In this document: positions 36,723-50,100 of the stretch, in pieces | How the letters are laid out: every line of letters begins with the position of its first letter | Position numbering within the stretch: the first letter of the stretch is position 1 | NCBI RefSeq assembly: GCF_001659605.2 | Contig: NW_025215483.1 | Location: 62,001-126,000 of the forward strand | Length of the DNA: 64,000 bases | Direction of reading: 5' to 3' | Origin: Manihot esculenta | Lineage: Eukaryota; Streptophyta; Magnoliopsida; Malpighiales; Euphorbiaceae | The notes under the pieces: generated by a model | Told to the model about the DNA's origin: nothing | Seen by the model: the letters and a program-made list of their open reading frames with translations, nothing else | Database searches by the model: none | Program-made: the position numbers and the translations under genes

Positions 36723-38252
36723 CACCTAACCCACCATATGACACCTAGCCATGCATGACTAAGCATGAAAGAAAAGAGTTGTCATTCATTTGGTCCATCA
36801 TTGCCGTGGCTACACCAAAAGGAAAGAGAAAAAGCTTTTGCTTTCTTATCTTCCATTTCCACCATAGTTCATCAAAAAGATAAAATCTCCAGCCACACAA
36901 AATCTGTTCTTAAGTGTAATAACCAGCAAGGAAACCATAGAAAGGGAGGAAAGAAGGAGAGAAGTTAAGGTGCTTTAGTGGTAAGTGATGAAATTGAAAA
37001 CTAGGTTAGGTAAACATATTCTTAATTATATGTTGTTAAATGAATTAAAGCTCCTGTTTTTCTTATTCTTTGTAAAGAACAAACTCAAAGGGAGGAAGGT
37101 ACATCAAAGGGGAAAGGCAAGGAAAGAGAGTAACTAAGGTGTACCTAAAGCTTTTGAAAAGATTGTGCAAAAGGTTTGGTGATTGTATGAACTTCTGTTT
37201 TCCTTTGATTTTCTCATGAATATGTAACATTAGGGATTGGTTTTGTTTGCTGGAAATTCTCTTTTGATTGTATGGATATGTAATATGAATGTTGAAATGA
37301 TGATTGGAAGGCTTAAAGTACATAGATACTACATGGAAGCCAAAAACATAAAACTGGCAGAATAGGTTCCAACAGGACAGTCTGTGTTAGAAGCCTCATA
37401 ACTTATTGTGTGATCATTCAAATTAAGCCTAACATATACCAAATGAAAGCTAAGACACAAATCTCAAACTTTCATGAAGTGACCAAATTCTGAATCTGTA
37501 GCTAAGTATGTGAAAATTGCTAGTGAACCTAAGCTGGTCACAGGGAATTGTGCATCCGGAGCAGTATGTATCTCCTAGACCATAACTAATGATTTACTCA
37601 ATGAAATGAATTAAGACCAGTTCCAAATGAACCCTGACAAGTATACCTAAAACTTTGTATAAGAAATTTAAGCTTGAATCTGTATGAAAATGTATGCATA
37701 TGATAGGTTTTGTTAGATTAAAAACAGATACCAAAACTGTACTGGTTAGGACCTGATTGAGCAGGTTGCAAAGAAAAATTTATAACTTAAGTTAGGAAGG
37801 TCAGAATTAGATGTAATATATCTTGTTAGAAAGATAAGACATAAATACACAACGTTCATGAAGAAAAGTGAGTCTAATTGTGTCCATAAGCTACTTAAAA
37901 CTGTGATACAATCTCAGGCAGAAACAAAGCTTAATGTAAATATTGACCTAAAAGGGATTGACATGCTAGCTTTGTGGCCAAATTACGCACATGCTAACTT
38001 GACATGCCTGCTTTACGCACGTGCTAGCTTAAGAGACTAAAACTTTTCATGCATATTCTTGATGACATAGTAAAATGTTTATGGCTGAATAATATGCTCA
38101 TAAGTGAATATGTTCTATTACATATATATGAATGCTTTTAAGGACTCTTTTTATTGATGTGATTGCTTATTTAGTACCAATAAATATTTAACATGAAACT
38201 ATGCATTCTTGGCCCTAGTAAACCTCAGTGGGAGTCATAGATAGCATAAGGG

Positions 38253-38418
38253 TATGGCATGCCATATACAGTGTAGCAGTACTGCGCCCTAATGGGCTAC
38301 ATGATATGATCTTATCGACACATTATGTGTCATACAGTTTCCCGGCTTTTTAGCCATACAGGCACAACATTCGGCCCCCGGGCCATACAGTTTGGCACTT
38401 TGTGCTATACAGATACAG
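38253..38418 (+). repeat. Array of short hairpins separated by ATACAG in E2 LTR
   Basis: In order: palindrome TATGGCATGCCATA (38253) overlapping ATACAG; palindrome GCAGTACTGC (38276); GCCCTAATGGGC (38286), a 4-bp stem followed by TACATG; GACACATTATGTGTC (38317), a 6-bp stem, then ATACAG; GGCTTTTTAGCC (38344), a 4-bp stem, then ATACAG; GGCCCCCGGGCC (38373), a 5-bp stem, then ATACAG; GCACTTTGTGC (38395), a 4-bp stem, then TATACAG and another ATACAG. Stem sequences differ while the linker stays the same. Copies are at 46051-46216 and 53849-54014. The function is unknown. Confidence 0.85.
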
Positions 38419-39189
38419 TTTCCCTTATCTAGCTAAATGATCCTGTGAAGAGTTTATAGGGGCTAAGATTTAATTATATGACTTGTTAATGCTTTGCTAG
38501 CATGCACATAAGATGGTTACAAAAATATGAATGACCTTACATTTATACAACTGCATGACTTGATTTGGCACTTATCACCCACTGACACATAAAAATTTCA
38601 TTTGCCTTATAAAATGATTTCATTATATCTGTCATGAGTATTCCTATTATATGTGAATGAGTATATAAGTTGTTATTTACCCACTGGGCATAAGCTCAGC
38701 GCATTGGATTTTCCATGCGCAGGTAATAGATAGAGGAAGCAACAGTTAGGAGGTCTGGTTCTGCATCAGCACAGAGACATCATCATAACCAGTCAGTCAC
38801 AAGATTTGTACAGAGGTTGTTTATGGTTGGCATGTACATTAATAGTCTACCAAGAGTCTGTAAATGAGTGTTGTAAATAGTACAAATATATACAAATGTG
38901 TTGACTAACTTAAGTTATTATGTTCTATTTATGGATTTGATAATGTGAAATGAGCAAATATTGAGATTTTATGACTATTTTTCACAGGGATAATTGCTAA
39001 TAAACAGGCGAGACTTTTGCGGTTTCTCCATTTAAAATTATTTTGTGAATCAACATGCATTTAAACAAACTAAAGAACAATTTATAAGGTCAAAGCTATC
39101 TTAAGTCCACATATGTAATTGCATATAGTATAGTATGTGGCATCCTTTACTAAGTTATTGTATAGACGGGTAAGGGGTGTTACATTTTT

Positions 39190-39201
39190 TGGTATCAGAG
39201 C
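39190..39201 (+). promoter_or_regulatory. E2 copy A primer-binding site (initiator tRNA-Met)
   Basis: TGGTATCAGAGC lies five T residues after the LTR end. Equivalent sites are at 46988 (copy B) and 54786 (copy C). Confidence 0.93.
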
Positions 39202-39309
39202 ATGGGTTTAGGCGGTTCTAGGATATAGCATAATTAATGTACATGCCAAATGTGTCCAGGTTATGATGTATCTTTATAAAATTGATGCAGGCCTATTTGT
39301 TTACAGAGG

Positions 39310-42300
39310 ATGTCTGAGGAATCACAACGTGCTATAGATGAGGAGGTGGGAAGTCATGCCCCCTCAGAACCCATTGAGCCAGCAGTTGCACCAGCCCCTC
39401 ATGGTGAAGATAGGCCAGGACAGGATGCATTTTTACAACAGTTGGCAGATATGTTTAGACGAGTTTCAGGGGCAGCACCTCAGGTGCCACCACCAGTTGC
39501 AGTACCTATGCAGGCTCCTGCTAGACCACCAATAGACAAGCTTAGAAAATATGGAGCTATGGAATTCAAAGGCAGAAGAGAAGATGATGCTCCAGTAGCA
39601 GAGTACTGGCTGCAAAGTACAGAGAGAGTGTTGCAGCAGCTTCAGTGCACACCACCAGACAGTGTGGCTTGTGCAGTTGCTTTGTTACAAGAAGAGGCCT
39701 ATCAGTGGTGGGACACCACATCACAGATAGTTCAATCTGAGCAGCGGACTTGGGAATTCTTTCTGGCTGAGTTTCGAAAGAAGTATATAGGAGATTTGTA
39801 TATGGATGAGAAGAGAAAAGAGTTCCTATATTTGAGACAGGGCAGGATGACTGTTAGCGAGTATGAAAAAGATTTCATCAGATTGAGTAAGTATGCCCGG
39901 GAAATGGTGCCTACAGAGGAAGCTAAATGTAAGAAATTTGAGCAGGGTTTGCATAATGACATTAGGGTGCTTTTGGCAGCCCATTCCATCAAAGAGTTCT
40001 CTACTCTGGTAAATGCAGCGTTGAATATAGAGAAGATAAAAGAAGAAGAACAGAGCTGGAGACAGAAAGGGCAACAGAAGAGAGGGCAAACCCAGATGCA
40101 GGGGCAATCCTCAGCCTCTCAAGCACCTATGAAGAGACAAAGAGGTGCTCAATCATTAGGGCAGAGTCAGGTACAAAGACAAAGGCAGCCACTAGCGCAG
40201 AGTTTTGCAGGGAGGTTTGGGCATCAAACTAGTACTTCTGTAGCCAGTTCAGGAAGTGCAAGCAGGGGACAATACCCTATATGTGAGCACTGTGGTAGAA
40301 GGCATTTAGGACCCTGCAGAAAACTAACAGGGGCATGCTTCAGGTGTGGATCCACTGAGCATCTTATGAGAGACTGTCCTAGGGGACAGGTATCATCAGC
40401 ACCACCTATAGAGAGGCCTATTCCTGCTGGATCTAGAGGAAGAGGAAGGGGTAGAGGTAATCAAGGGGCAACTTCAGCCAGTCAAAGGGTGTCTGAAACA
40501 GTAGATAGACTAGACTTCAGAACACCTGCTAGAGCATATGCCATCAGGGCTAAAGAGGACAGAGACTCCCCAGACGTGATTGTTGGTACATTCTCAATCT
40601 TTGATAAACCTGTGCATGCATTGATAGACCCAGGATCTACACATTCATACATATGTTTACCCATTGTCAATGAGGGGAAATTACAGGCAGATTCTCTAAA
40701 CCAAGATATAATAGTAACCAATCCCCTTGGTCATAGTGTGATAGTGAGTAAAGTATATAGGGATTGTCCTATATCTATTCATGATCAGACTTTCCATGGT
40801 GATTTGATAGAGTTACCCTTTAGAGAATTTGATGTAATCCTTGGCATGGACTGGTTATCTAAGCATCGGGTAATAGTAGATTGCAGATCAAAAAGAATTA
40901 CATTAAAAACACTTGCAGATCATGATGTGGTAGTTGTAGGGGAGAGATCAGATTACTTGTCTAATATTATATCGGCCGCTACAGCTAGGAGATTAATCAG
41001 TAAGGGTTGTGAAGCCTACCTTGTTAGTGCACTTGAAACCAAAAAGGAGAATCTAGGTGTGCATGACATATCCACAGTGTGTGATTTCTCTGATGTTTTT
41101 CCTGATGATCTTCCTGGTTTGCCACCAGAGAGAGAGGTGGAATTTGCCATAGATGTTATACCAGGCACCGCACCTATCTCTATTGCTCCTTATAGGATGG
41201 CACCTACAGAATTGAAAGAGTTAAAAATACAATTACAAGAATTGCTTGACAAGGGTTTCATACGACCTAGTATTTCACCTTGGGGCGCACCTGTATTGTT
41301 TGTAAAAAAGAAGGATGGGACACTAAGGTTGTGTATAGATTATAGGCAACTAAATAAGGTGACAATTAAAAATAAATACCCTTTGCCCCGAATAGATGAC
41401 TTGTTTGATCAGCTAAAAGGAGCCAGTGTCTTTTCTAAAATCGATTTGAGATCGGGTTATCATCAGTTGAATATAAAAGAAACAAATGTCTCTAAAACTG
41501 CTTTTAGGACCCGATATGGACACTATGAATTTCTTGTTATGCCTTTTGGGTTAACTAATGCTCCTGCAGCTTTCATGGACCTGATGAATCGCATCTTCCA
41601 TCCCTACCTGGATCAGTTTGTAGTAGTGTTCATAGATGACATCTTGATATACTCAAAGACTAAGGAAGAACATGATCAACATTTGAGGATAGTATTACAG
41701 ACTCTGAGAGAGAAACAACTTTATGCCAAGCTTAGTAAATGTGAGTTTTGGCTAAATGATATATCCTTTCTTGGGCATGTTGTGTCAGCTGAAGGAATCA
41801 GAGTAGACCCTAAAAAGATAGAAGCTATCCTTGAGTGGAAACCACCTAAGAACATAGCAGAGATTAGGAGTTTTCTGGGTTTGGCTGGATACTATAGGCG
41901 GTTTGTAAAGGGATTTTCAATCATTGCTGCCCCATTGACTAAATTGCTGCACAAGAATGTTAAGTATGATTGGGATGACAAATGCCAGAAGAGTTTTGAA
42001 AAGCTTAAAAAGATGCTTACAGAGGCACCTGTCCTTACACAGCCAGAATCGGGTAAAGATTTTGTGATCTACAGTGATGCCTCACATAATGGACTGGGTT
42101 GTGTACTCATGCAGGAGGGGAAGGTAGTTGCTTATGCTTCAAGACAATTAAAGCCACATGAGAAGAACTACCCTACCCATGATTTAGAGTTAGCAGCCAT
42201 AGTCTTTAAATTAAAGATATGGAGGCATTACTTGTATGGAGAAAAATGTTATATCTATACAGATCATAAAAGTTTAAAGTATTTGCCCACACAAAAGGAG

Positions 42301-43968
42301 CTTAACCTGAGACAGAGAAGATGGTTAGAGTTGCTTAAGGATTATGACTGCATTATTGACTATCATCCAGGTAAAGCCAATCTGGTAGCAGATGCACTTA
42401 GCAGGAAATCCTTTGCTGCTTTAAGAGCTTTGAATGTCCGTCTATCTTTAGCTAATAATGGGGCTATCATAGCAGAACTAAAGCTTAGACCCAATCTACT
42501 TCAACAAGTCCAGGAAGCACAGAAAGGGGATACTGAAACAGCTTTGTGGATAAGGCAAGTCCAAGAGGGGAAAAAGCAGAAACATGTGGTTCAGGATGAT
42601 GGCTATTTGTATTATGAAGGCAGAATATGTGTACCTAATGTTGATGACCTGAGGAAGAACATTCTGGAGGAAGCACACAGTAGTTCATATGCTATGCATC
42701 CTGGCAGCAATAAAATGTATCAAGATTTGAAACTGCATTATTGGTGGCCAGGTATGAAGAAAGATATAGTTGAATTTGTGGCTACATGTCTGACTTGTCA
42801 GCAGGTGAAAGCTGAGCATCAAGTTCCATCTGGTCTTTTACACCCTATTTCCATACCAGAATGGAAGTGGGATAGGATCACTATGGATTTTGTTGTGGGA
42901 TTACCACTGACACCAAGGAAAAAAGATGCCATATGGGTGATTGTAGATAGATTGACTAAGTCAGCTCATTTCTTGCCAGTGAGAATTGATTACTCATTGG
43001 AGAAATATGCAGAATTATATATCACTGAAATAGTTCGATTACATGGAGTACCTCTTTCCATTATTTCAGATAGGGACCCGAGGTTCACATCCAGATTTTG
43101 GGAGAAATTGCATGAAGCACTGGGTACTAAGTTGAATTTTAGTACAGCTTTTCATCCTCAAACAGATGGGCAATCTGAAAGGGTAATTCAAACACTGGAA
43201 GATATGCTTAGAAGTTGTGTTATTGAATTCGAAGGGAGCTGGGAGAGATACCTTCCATTGGTTGAATTTGCATACAACAACAGTTATCAAGCAAGTATCA
43301 AAATGGCACCTTATGAAGCATTATATGGAAGGAAATGTAGAACTCCATTGTGCTGGACAGAACTCAGTGAAGCTAAAGTGATAGGTCCAGACTTGGTGAG
43401 GGAAACAGAAGAGAAAGTGAGAACTATCAAGGAAAGGTTGAAAGCAGCTTCAGATAGACAGAAGTCTTATGCAGATTTGAAGAGAAAAGATATAGCATAT
43501 GAAGTTGGAGATAAAGTGTTTCTTAAAGTCTCTCCATGGAAAAGGGTGCTCAGATTTGGCAAAAAGGGAAAGTTAAGTCCTAGGTTTATCGGTCCATATG
43601 AGATAATTGAACGTGTGGGTCCGGTAGCCTACAGGTTAGCATTACCCCCTGGATTAGATAAGATACATAATGTCTTCCATGTATCCATGCTGAGAAGATA
43701 CAGATCTGATCCTTCACATGTCATTTCTTTTGAGATAATTGATATTCAACCTGATTTGACTTATGAGGAGGAACCAGTGAAGATTTTAGCACGAGAAATA
43801 AAGGAGCTAAGGAATAAGAAGATTCCATTAGTGAAGATTCTTTGGAAAAACCACAAAACAGAGGAAGCTACATGGGAAAGTGAGGACTTAATGAGGCAAC
43901 AACACCCTCAGCTATTCATGACAGGTAAATTTCGAGGACGAAATTTTTTAAGAAGGGGAGAATTGTAA
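39310..43968 (+). CDS. gag-pol: E2 copy A Gag-Pol polyprotein with chromodomain (1,552 aa, intact)
   Basis: A single frame encodes the whole retrotransposition machinery. Gag capsid-like region is about 76-245. Zinc knuckles are CX2CX3HX3C (C325, C328, H332, C336) and CX2CX4HX4C (C343, C346, H351, C356). Aspartic protease has a DPGS active site (D440). Reverse transcriptase has D712 and FIDD at 774-777. RNase H has D923, E960, D985 and D1028. Integrase has an HHCC finger (H1123, H1130, C1160, C1163) and a D1193-D1254-E1290 core with 35 residues between the last two. A GPY motif lies at about 1428-1430, and a C-terminal chromodomain at about 1480-1536 that in this family steers integration to heterochromatin. 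The last 16 residues are translated from the pre-polypurine and polypurine sequence, and the stop lies inside the next LTR. No frameshift separates gag from pol. All catalytic residues are present, so it may be autonomous. The ATG follows the leader directly. Confidence 0.95.
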   Translation: MSEESQRAIDEEVGSHAPSEPIEPAVAPAPHGEDRPGQDAFLQQLADMFRRVSGAAPQVPPPVAVPMQAPARPPIDKLRKYGAMEFKGRREDDAPVAEYWLQSTERVLQQLQCTPPDSVACAVALLQEEAYQWWDTTSQIVQSEQRTWEFFLAEFRKKYIGDLYMDEKRKEFLYLRQGRMTVSEYEKDFIRLSKYAREMVPTEEAKCKKFEQGLHNDIRVLLAAHSIKEFSTLVNAALNIEKIKEEEQSWRQKGQQKRGQTQMQGQSSASQAPMKRQRGAQSLGQSQVQRQRQPLAQSFAGRFGHQTSTSVASSGSASRGQYPICEHCGRRHLGPCRKLTGACFRCGSTEHLMRDCPRGQVSSAPPIERPIPAGSRGRGRGRGNQGATSASQRVSETVDRLDFRTPARAYAIRAKEDRDSPDVIVGTFSIFDKPVHALIDPGSTHSYICLPIVNEGKLQADSLNQDIIVTNPLGHSVIVSKVYRDCPISIHDQTFHGDLIELPFREFDVILGMDWLSKHRVIVDCRSKRITLKTLADHDVVVVGERSDYLSNIISAATARRLISKGCEAYLVSALETKKENLGVHDISTVCDFSDVFPDDLPGLPPEREVEFAIDVIPGTAPISIAPYRMAPTELKELKIQLQELLDKGFIRPSISPWGAPVLFVKKKDGTLRLCIDYRQLNKVTIKNKYPLPRIDDLFDQLKGASVFSKIDLRSGYHQLNIKETNVSKTAFRTRYGHYEFLVMPFGLTNAPAAFMDLMNRIFHPYLDQFVVVFIDDILIYSKTKEEHDQHLRIVLQTLREKQLYAKLSKCEFWLNDISFLGHVVSAEGIRVDPKKIEAILEWKPPKNIAEIRSFLGLAGYYRRFVKGFSIIAAPLTKLLHKNVKYDWDDKCQKSFEKLKKMLTEAPVLTQPESGKDFVIYSDASHNGLGCVLMQEGKVVAYASRQLKPHEKNYPTHDLELAAIVFKLKIWRHYLYGEKCYIYTDHKSLKYLPTQKELNLRQRRWLELLKDYDCIIDYHPGKANLVADALSRKSFAALRALNVRLSLANNGAIIAELKLRPNLLQQVQEAQKGDTETALWIRQVQEGKKQKHVVQDDGYLYYEGRICVPNVDDLRKNILEEAHSSSYAMHPGSNKMYQDLKLHYWWPGMKKDIVEFVATCLTCQQVKAEHQVPSGLLHPISIPEWKWDRITMDFVVGLPLTPRKKDAIWVIVDRLTKSAHFLPVRIDYSLEKYAELYITEIVRLHGVPLSIISDRDPRFTSRFWEKLHEALGTKLNFSTAFHPQTDGQSERVIQTLEDMLRSCVIEFEGSWERYLPLVEFAYNNSYQASIKMAPYEALYGRKCRTPLCWTELSEAKVIGPDLVRETEEKVRTIKERLKAASDRQKSYADLKRKDIAYEVGDKVFLKVSPWKRVLRFGKKGKLSPRFIGPYEIIERVGPVAYRLALPPGLDKIHNVFHVSMLRRYRSDPSHVISFEIIDIQPDLTYEEEPVKILAREIKELRNKKIPLVKILWKNHKTEEATWESEDLMRQQHPQLFMTGKFRGRNFLRRGEL
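43950..43962 (+). promoter_or_regulatory. E2 copy A polypurine tract
   Basis: AAGAAGGGGAGAA precedes the LTR start at 43964 and is preceded by the shared CGAGGACGAAA motif at 43932. It lies inside the gag-pol reading frame. The copy B equivalent is at 51748-51760. Confidence 0.88.
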
Positions 43969-46900
43969 CATTCCAAAACCTGCAGGTAGAAATAAAGCAA
44001 CCATTAGCTTTCAATTGTACCAGTCCGAAGTTAGAATAACTAGCTTCAGGGGAGGTGCTAGCTTAACCTCGAGCTAATTAGGGGAGGTGCTAGCTTATCC
44101 ATAGCCGTCTGACACACAATTTGTTTAAAGATAGAGCACTAAAAGTTGTGTTTAGAGGTCTAACTTGCATTTCATATAGAGTTATTCGTCCAAAGGTAGA
44201 GTTAAAATAAGAACGACCAGTAATAGTATTTTCACATCTTCAAACTGTAATAACTGAATCATAGAAAACCCAAATAAGAAAACAGACATAGCTTAAAATA
44301 AAGTATCTAACGTGATAAGCAGGTCGGAATCAAGTTGCTATCGGGAGGTGCTTAAGGGTTTCCCGACGTGCTAGCTTGAGGTGCTTCCTACAACCGACGT
44401 GCTTGCTTAAATAAAATGAACTTCTAAATGTTAAAAATGTAAGTTTAGTAGGTCAATCTATGAATATTGAAAGTTTAAAAATAAAATTCCAAGTTTGCCC
44501 TCCACCTTTTTCTATATTTACACCTAACCCACCATATGACACCTAGCCATGCATGACTAAGCATGAAAGAAAAGAGTTGTCATTCATTTGGTCCATCATT
44601 GCCGTGGCTACACCAAAAGGAAAGAGAAAAAGCTTTTGCTTTCATATCTTCCATTTCCACCATAGTTCATCAAAAAGATAAAATCTCTAGCCACACAAAA
44701 TCTGTTCTTAAGTGTAATAACCAGCAAGGAAACCATAGAAAGGGAGGAAAGAAGGAGAGAAGTTAAGGTGCTTTAGTGGTAAGTGATGAAATTGAAAACT
44801 AGGTTAGGTAAACATATTCTTAATTATATGTTGTTAAATGAATTAAAGCTCCTGTTTTTCTTATTCTTTGTAAAGAACAAACTCAAAGGGAGGAAGGTAC
44901 ATCAAAGGGGAAAGGCAAGGAAAGAGAGTAACTAAGGTGTACCTAAAGCTTTTGAAAAGATTGTGCAAAAGGTTTGGTGATTGTATGAACTTCTGTTTTC
45001 CTTTGATTTTCTCATGAATATGTAACATTAGGGATTGGTTTTGTTTGCTGGAAATGCTCTTTTGATTGTATGGATATGTAATATGAATGTTGAAATGATG
45101 ATTGGAAGGCTTAAAGTACATAGATACTACATGGAAGCCAAAAACATAAAACTGGCAGAATAGGTTCCAACAGGACAGTCTGTGTTAGAAGCCTCATAAC
45201 TTATTGTGTGATCATTCAAATTAAGCCTAACATATACCAAATGAAAGCTAAGACACAAATCTCAAACTTTCATGAAGTGACCAAATTCTGAATCTGTAGC
45301 TAAGTATGTGAAAATTGCTAGTGAACCTAAGCTGGTCACAGGGAATTGTGCATCCGGAGCAGTATGTATCTCCTAGACCATAACTAATGATTTACTCAAT
45401 GAAATGAATTAAGACCAGTTCCAAATGAACCCTGACAAGTATACCTAAAACTCTGTATAAGAAATTTAAGCTTGAATCTGTATGAAAATGTATGCATATG
45501 ATAGGTTTTGTTAGATTAAAAACAGATACCAAAACTGTACTGGTTAGGACCTGATTGAGCAGGTTGCAAAGAAAAATTTATAACTTAAGTTAGGAAGGTC
45601 AGAATTAGATGTAATATATCTTGTTAGAAAGATAAGACATAAATACACAACGTTCATGAAGAAAAGTGAGTCTAATTGTGTCCATAAGCTACTTAAAACT
45701 GTGATACAATCTCAGGCAGAAACAAAGCTTAATGTAAATATTGACCTAAAAGGGATTGACATGCTAGCTTTGTGGCCAAATTACGCACATGCTAACTTGA
45801 CATGCCTGCTTTACGCACGTGCTAGCTTAAGAGACTAAAACTTTTCATGCATATTCTTGATGACATAGTAAAATGTTTATGGCTGAATAATATGCTCATA
45901 AGTGAATATGTTCTATTACATATATATGAATGCTTTTAAGGACTCTTTTTATTGATGTGATTGCTTATTTAGTACCAATAAATATTTAACATGAAACTAT
46001 GCATTCTTGGCCCTAGTAAACCTCAGTGGGAGTCATAGATAGCATAAGGGTATGGCATGCCATATACAGTGTAGCAGTACTGCGCCCTAATGGGCTACAT
46101 GATATGATCTTATCGACACATTATGTGTCATACAGTTTCCCGGCTTTTTAGCCATACAGGCACAACATTCGGCCCCCGGGCCATACAGTTTGGCACTTTG
46201 TGCTATACAGATACAGTTTCCCTTATCTAGCTAAATGATCCTGTGAAGAGTTTATAGGGGCTAAGATTTAATTATATGACTTGTTAATGCTTTGCTAGCA
46301 TGCACATAAGATGGTTACAAAAATATGAATGACCTTACATTTATACAACTGCATGACTTGATTTGGCACTTATCACCCACTGACACATAAAAATTTCATT
46401 TGCCTTATAAAATGATTTCATTATATCTGTCATGAGTATTCCTATTATATGTGAATGAGTATATAAGTTGTTATTTACCCACTGGGCATAAGCTCAGCGC
46501 ATTGGATTTTCCATGCGCAGGTAATAGATAGAGGAAGCAACAGTTAGGAGGTCTGGTTCTGCATCAGCACAGAGACATCATCATAACCAGTCAGTCACAA
46601 GATTTGTACAGAGGTTGTTTATGGTTGGCATGTACATTAATAGTCTACCAAGAGTCTGTAAATGAGTGTTGTAAATAGTACAAATATATACAAATGTGTT
46701 GACTAACTTAAGTTATTATGTTCTATTTATGGATTTGATAATGTGAAATGAGCAAATATTGAGATTTTATGACTATTTTTCACAGGGATAATTGCTAATA
46801 AACAGGCGAGACTTTTGCGGTTTCTCCATTTAAAATTATTTTGTGAATCAACATGCATTTAAACAAACTAAAGAACAATTTATAAGGTCAAAGCTATCTT

Positions 46901-46982
46901 AAGTCCACATATGTAATTGCATATAGTATAGTATGTGGCATCCTTTACTAAGTTATTGTATAGACGGGTAAGGGGTGTTACA
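43964..46982 (+). repeat. E2 LTR2, shared between copies A and B (3,019 bp)
   Basis: It begins exactly 7,798 bp after LTR1 and has the same length. It differs from LTR1 at six noticed positions, all in the first half, and looks identical to LTR3. It acts as the 3' LTR of copy A and the 5' LTR of copy B, and its bases 3-5 (TAA) are the stop codon of copy A. It carries the hairpin/ATACAG array at 46051-46216. Confidence 0.95.
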
Positions 46983-46987
46983 TTTTT

Positions 46988-46999
46988 TGGTATCAGAGC
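46988..46999 (+). promoter_or_regulatory. E2 copy B primer-binding site (initiator tRNA-Met)
   Basis: TGGTATCAGAGC again lies five bases after the LTR end, identical to copy A. Confidence 0.92.
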
Positions 47000-47107
47000 A
47001 TGGGTTTAGGCGGTTCTAGGATATAGCATAATTAATGTACATGCCAAATGTGTCCAGGTTATGATGTATCTTTATAAAATTGATGCAGGCCTATTTGTTT
47101 ACAGAGG

Positions 47108-50100
47108 ATGTCTGAGGAATCACAACGTGCTATAGATGAGGAGGTGGGAAGTCATGCCCCCTCAGAACCCATTGAGCCAGCAGTTGCACCAGCCCCTCAT
47201 GGTGAAGATAGGCCAGGACAGGATGCATTTTTACAACAGTTGGCAGATATGTTTAGACGAGTTTCAGGGGCAGCACCTCAGGTGCCACCACCAGTTGCAG
47301 TACCTATGCAGGCTCCTGCTAGACCACCAATAGACAAGCTTAGAAAATATGGAGCTATGGAATTCAAAGGCAGAAGAGAAGATGATGCTCCAGTAGCAGA
47401 GTACTGGCTGCAAAGTACAGAGAGAGTGTTGCAGCAGCTTCAGTGCACACCACCAGACAGTGTGGCTTGTGCAGTTGCTTTGTTACAAGAAGAGGCCTAT
47501 CAGTGGTGGGACACCACATCACAGATAGTTCAATCTGAGCAGCGGACTTGGGAATTCTTTCTGGCTGAGTTTCGAAAGAAGTATATAGGAGATTTGTATA
47601 TGGATGAGAAGAGAAAAGAGTTCCTATATTTGAGACAGGGCAGGATGACTGTTAGCGAGTATGAAAAAGATTTCATCAGATTGAGTAAGTATGCCCGGGA
47701 AATGGTGCCTACAGAGGAAGCTAAATGTAAGAAATTTGAGCAGGGTTTGCATAATGACATTAGGGTGCTTTTGGCAGCCCATTCCATCAAAGAGTTCTCT
47801 ACTCTGGTAAATGCAGCGTTGAATATAGAGAAGATAAAAGAAGAAGAACAGAGCTGGAGACAGAAAGGGCAACAGAAGAGAGGGCAAACCCAGATGCAGG
47901 GGCAATCCTCAGCCTCTCAAGCACCTATGAAGAGACAAAGAGGTGCTCAATCATTAGGGCAGAGTCAGGTACAAAGACAAAGGCAGCCACTAGCGCAGAG
48001 TTTTGCAGGGAGGTTTGGGCATCAAACTAGTACTTCTGTAGCCAGTTCAGGAAGTGCAAGCAGGGGACAATACCCTATATGTGAGCACTGTGGTAGAAGG
48101 CATTTAGGACCCTGCAGAAAACTAACAGGGGCATGCTTCAGGTGTGGATCCACTGAGCATCTTATGAGAGACTGTCCTAGGGGACAGGTATCATCAGCAC
48201 CACCTATAGAGAGGCCTATTCCTGCTGGATCTAGAGGAAGAGGAAGGGGTAGAGGTAATCAAGGGGCAACTTCAGCCAGTCAAAGGGTGTCTGAAACAGT
48301 AGATAGACTAGACTTCAGAACACCTGCTAGAGCATATGCCATCAGGGCTAAAGAGGACAGAGACTCCCCAGACGTGATTGTTGGTACATTCTCAATCTTT
48401 GATAAACCTGTGCATGCATTGATAGACCCAGGATCTACACATTCATACATATGTTTACCCATTGTCAATGAGGGGAAATTACAGGCAGATTCTCTAAACC
48501 AAGATATAATAGTAACCAATCCCCTTGGTCATAGTGTGATAGTGAGTAAAGTATATAGGGATTGTCCTATATCTATTCATGATCAGACTTTCCATGGTGA
48601 TTTGATAGAGTTACCCTTTAGAGAATTTGATGTAATCCTTGGCATGGACTGGTTATCTAAGCATCGGGTAATAGTAGATTGCAGATCAAAAAGAATTACA
48701 TTAAAAACACTTGCAGATCATGATGTGGTAGTTGTAGGGGAGAGATCAGATTACTTGTCTAATATTATATCGGCCGCTACAGCTAGGAGATTAATCAGTA
48801 AGGGTTGTGAAGCCTACCTTGTTAGTGCACTTGAAACCAAAAAGGAGAATCTAGGTGTGCATGACATATCCACAGTGTGTGATTTCTCTGATGTTTTTCC
48901 TGATGATCTTCCTGGTTTGCCACCAGAGAGAGAGGTGGAATTTGCCATAGATGTTATACCAGGCACCGCACCTATCTCTATTGCTCCTTATAGGATGGCA
49001 CCTACAGAATTGAAAGAGTTAAAAATACAATTACAAGAATTGCTTGACAAGGGTTTCATACGACCTAGTATTTCACCTTGGGGCGCACCTGTATTGTTTG
49101 TAAAAAAGAAGGATGGGACACTAAGGTTGTGTATAGATTATAGGCAACTAAATAAGGTGACAATTAAAAATAAATACCCTTTGCCCCGAATAGATGACTT
49201 GTTTGATCAGCTAAAAGGAGCCAGTGTCTTTTCTAAAATCGATTTGAGATCGGGTTATCATCAGTTGAATATAAAAGAAACAGATGTCTCTAAAACTGCT
49301 TTTAGGACCCGATATGGACACTATGAATTTCTTGTTATGCCTTTTGGGTTAACTAATGCTCCTGCAGCTTTCATGGACCTGATGAATCGCATCTTCCATC
49401 CCTACCTGGATCAGTTTGTAGTAGTGTTCATAGATGACATCTTGATATACTCAAAGACTAAGGAAGAACATGATCAACATTTGAGGATAGTATTACAGAC
49501 TCTGAGAGAGAAACAACTTTATGCCAAGCTTAGTAAATGTGAGTTTTGGCTAAATGATATATCCTTTCTTGGGCATGTTGTGTCAGCTGAAGGAATCAGA
49601 GTAGACCCTAAAAAGATAGAAGCTATCCTTGAGTGGAAACCACCTAAGAACATAGCAGAGATTAGGAGTTTTCTGGGTTTGGCTGGATACTATAGGCGGT
49701 TTGTAAAGGGATTTTCAATCATTGCTGCCCCATTGACTAAATTGCTGCACAAGAATGTTAAGTATGATTGGGATGACAAATGCCAGAAGAGTTTTGAAAA
49801 GCTTAAAAAGATGCTTACAGAGGCACCTGTCCTTACACAGCCAGAATCGGGTAAAGATTTTGTGATCTACAGTGATGCCTCACATAATGGACTGGGTTGT
49901 GTACTCATGCAGGAGGGGAAGGTAGTTGCTTATGCTTCAAGACAATTAAAGCCACATGAGAAGAACTACCCTACCCATGATTTAGAGTTAGCAGCCATAG
50001 TCTTTAAATTAAAGATATGGAGGCATTACTTGTATGGAGAAAAATGTTATATCTATACAGATCATAAAAGTTTAAAGTATTTGCCCACACAAAAGGAGCT

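Larger units (their letters stand above)
36166..39184 (+). repeat. E2 LTR1 (5'-most), 3,019 bp
   Basis: It runs from TGTAACATTCC to GGGGTGTTACA, and inserts right after satellite GAAGC. It contains two copies of GGGGAGGTGCTAGCTTA (36251, 36283) and several related GTGCTAGCTT-like motifs up to about 38,032. A TATA-like CTATATTTA lies at 36714, and a hairpin/ATACAG array lies at 38253-38418. Two short ORFs (36765-36968 and 37858-38040) recur in all LTRs, match no family I recognise and look non-coding. The six substitutions separating it from LTR2 all fall in its first 1,490 bp. Confidence 0.96.

Noticed and set aside
36765..38040. Short ORFs of 60-86 aa in the E2 LTR as accessory genes
   Set aside because: They recur only because the LTR recurs, have no recognisable domain and are of a length expected by chance in AT-rich DNA.
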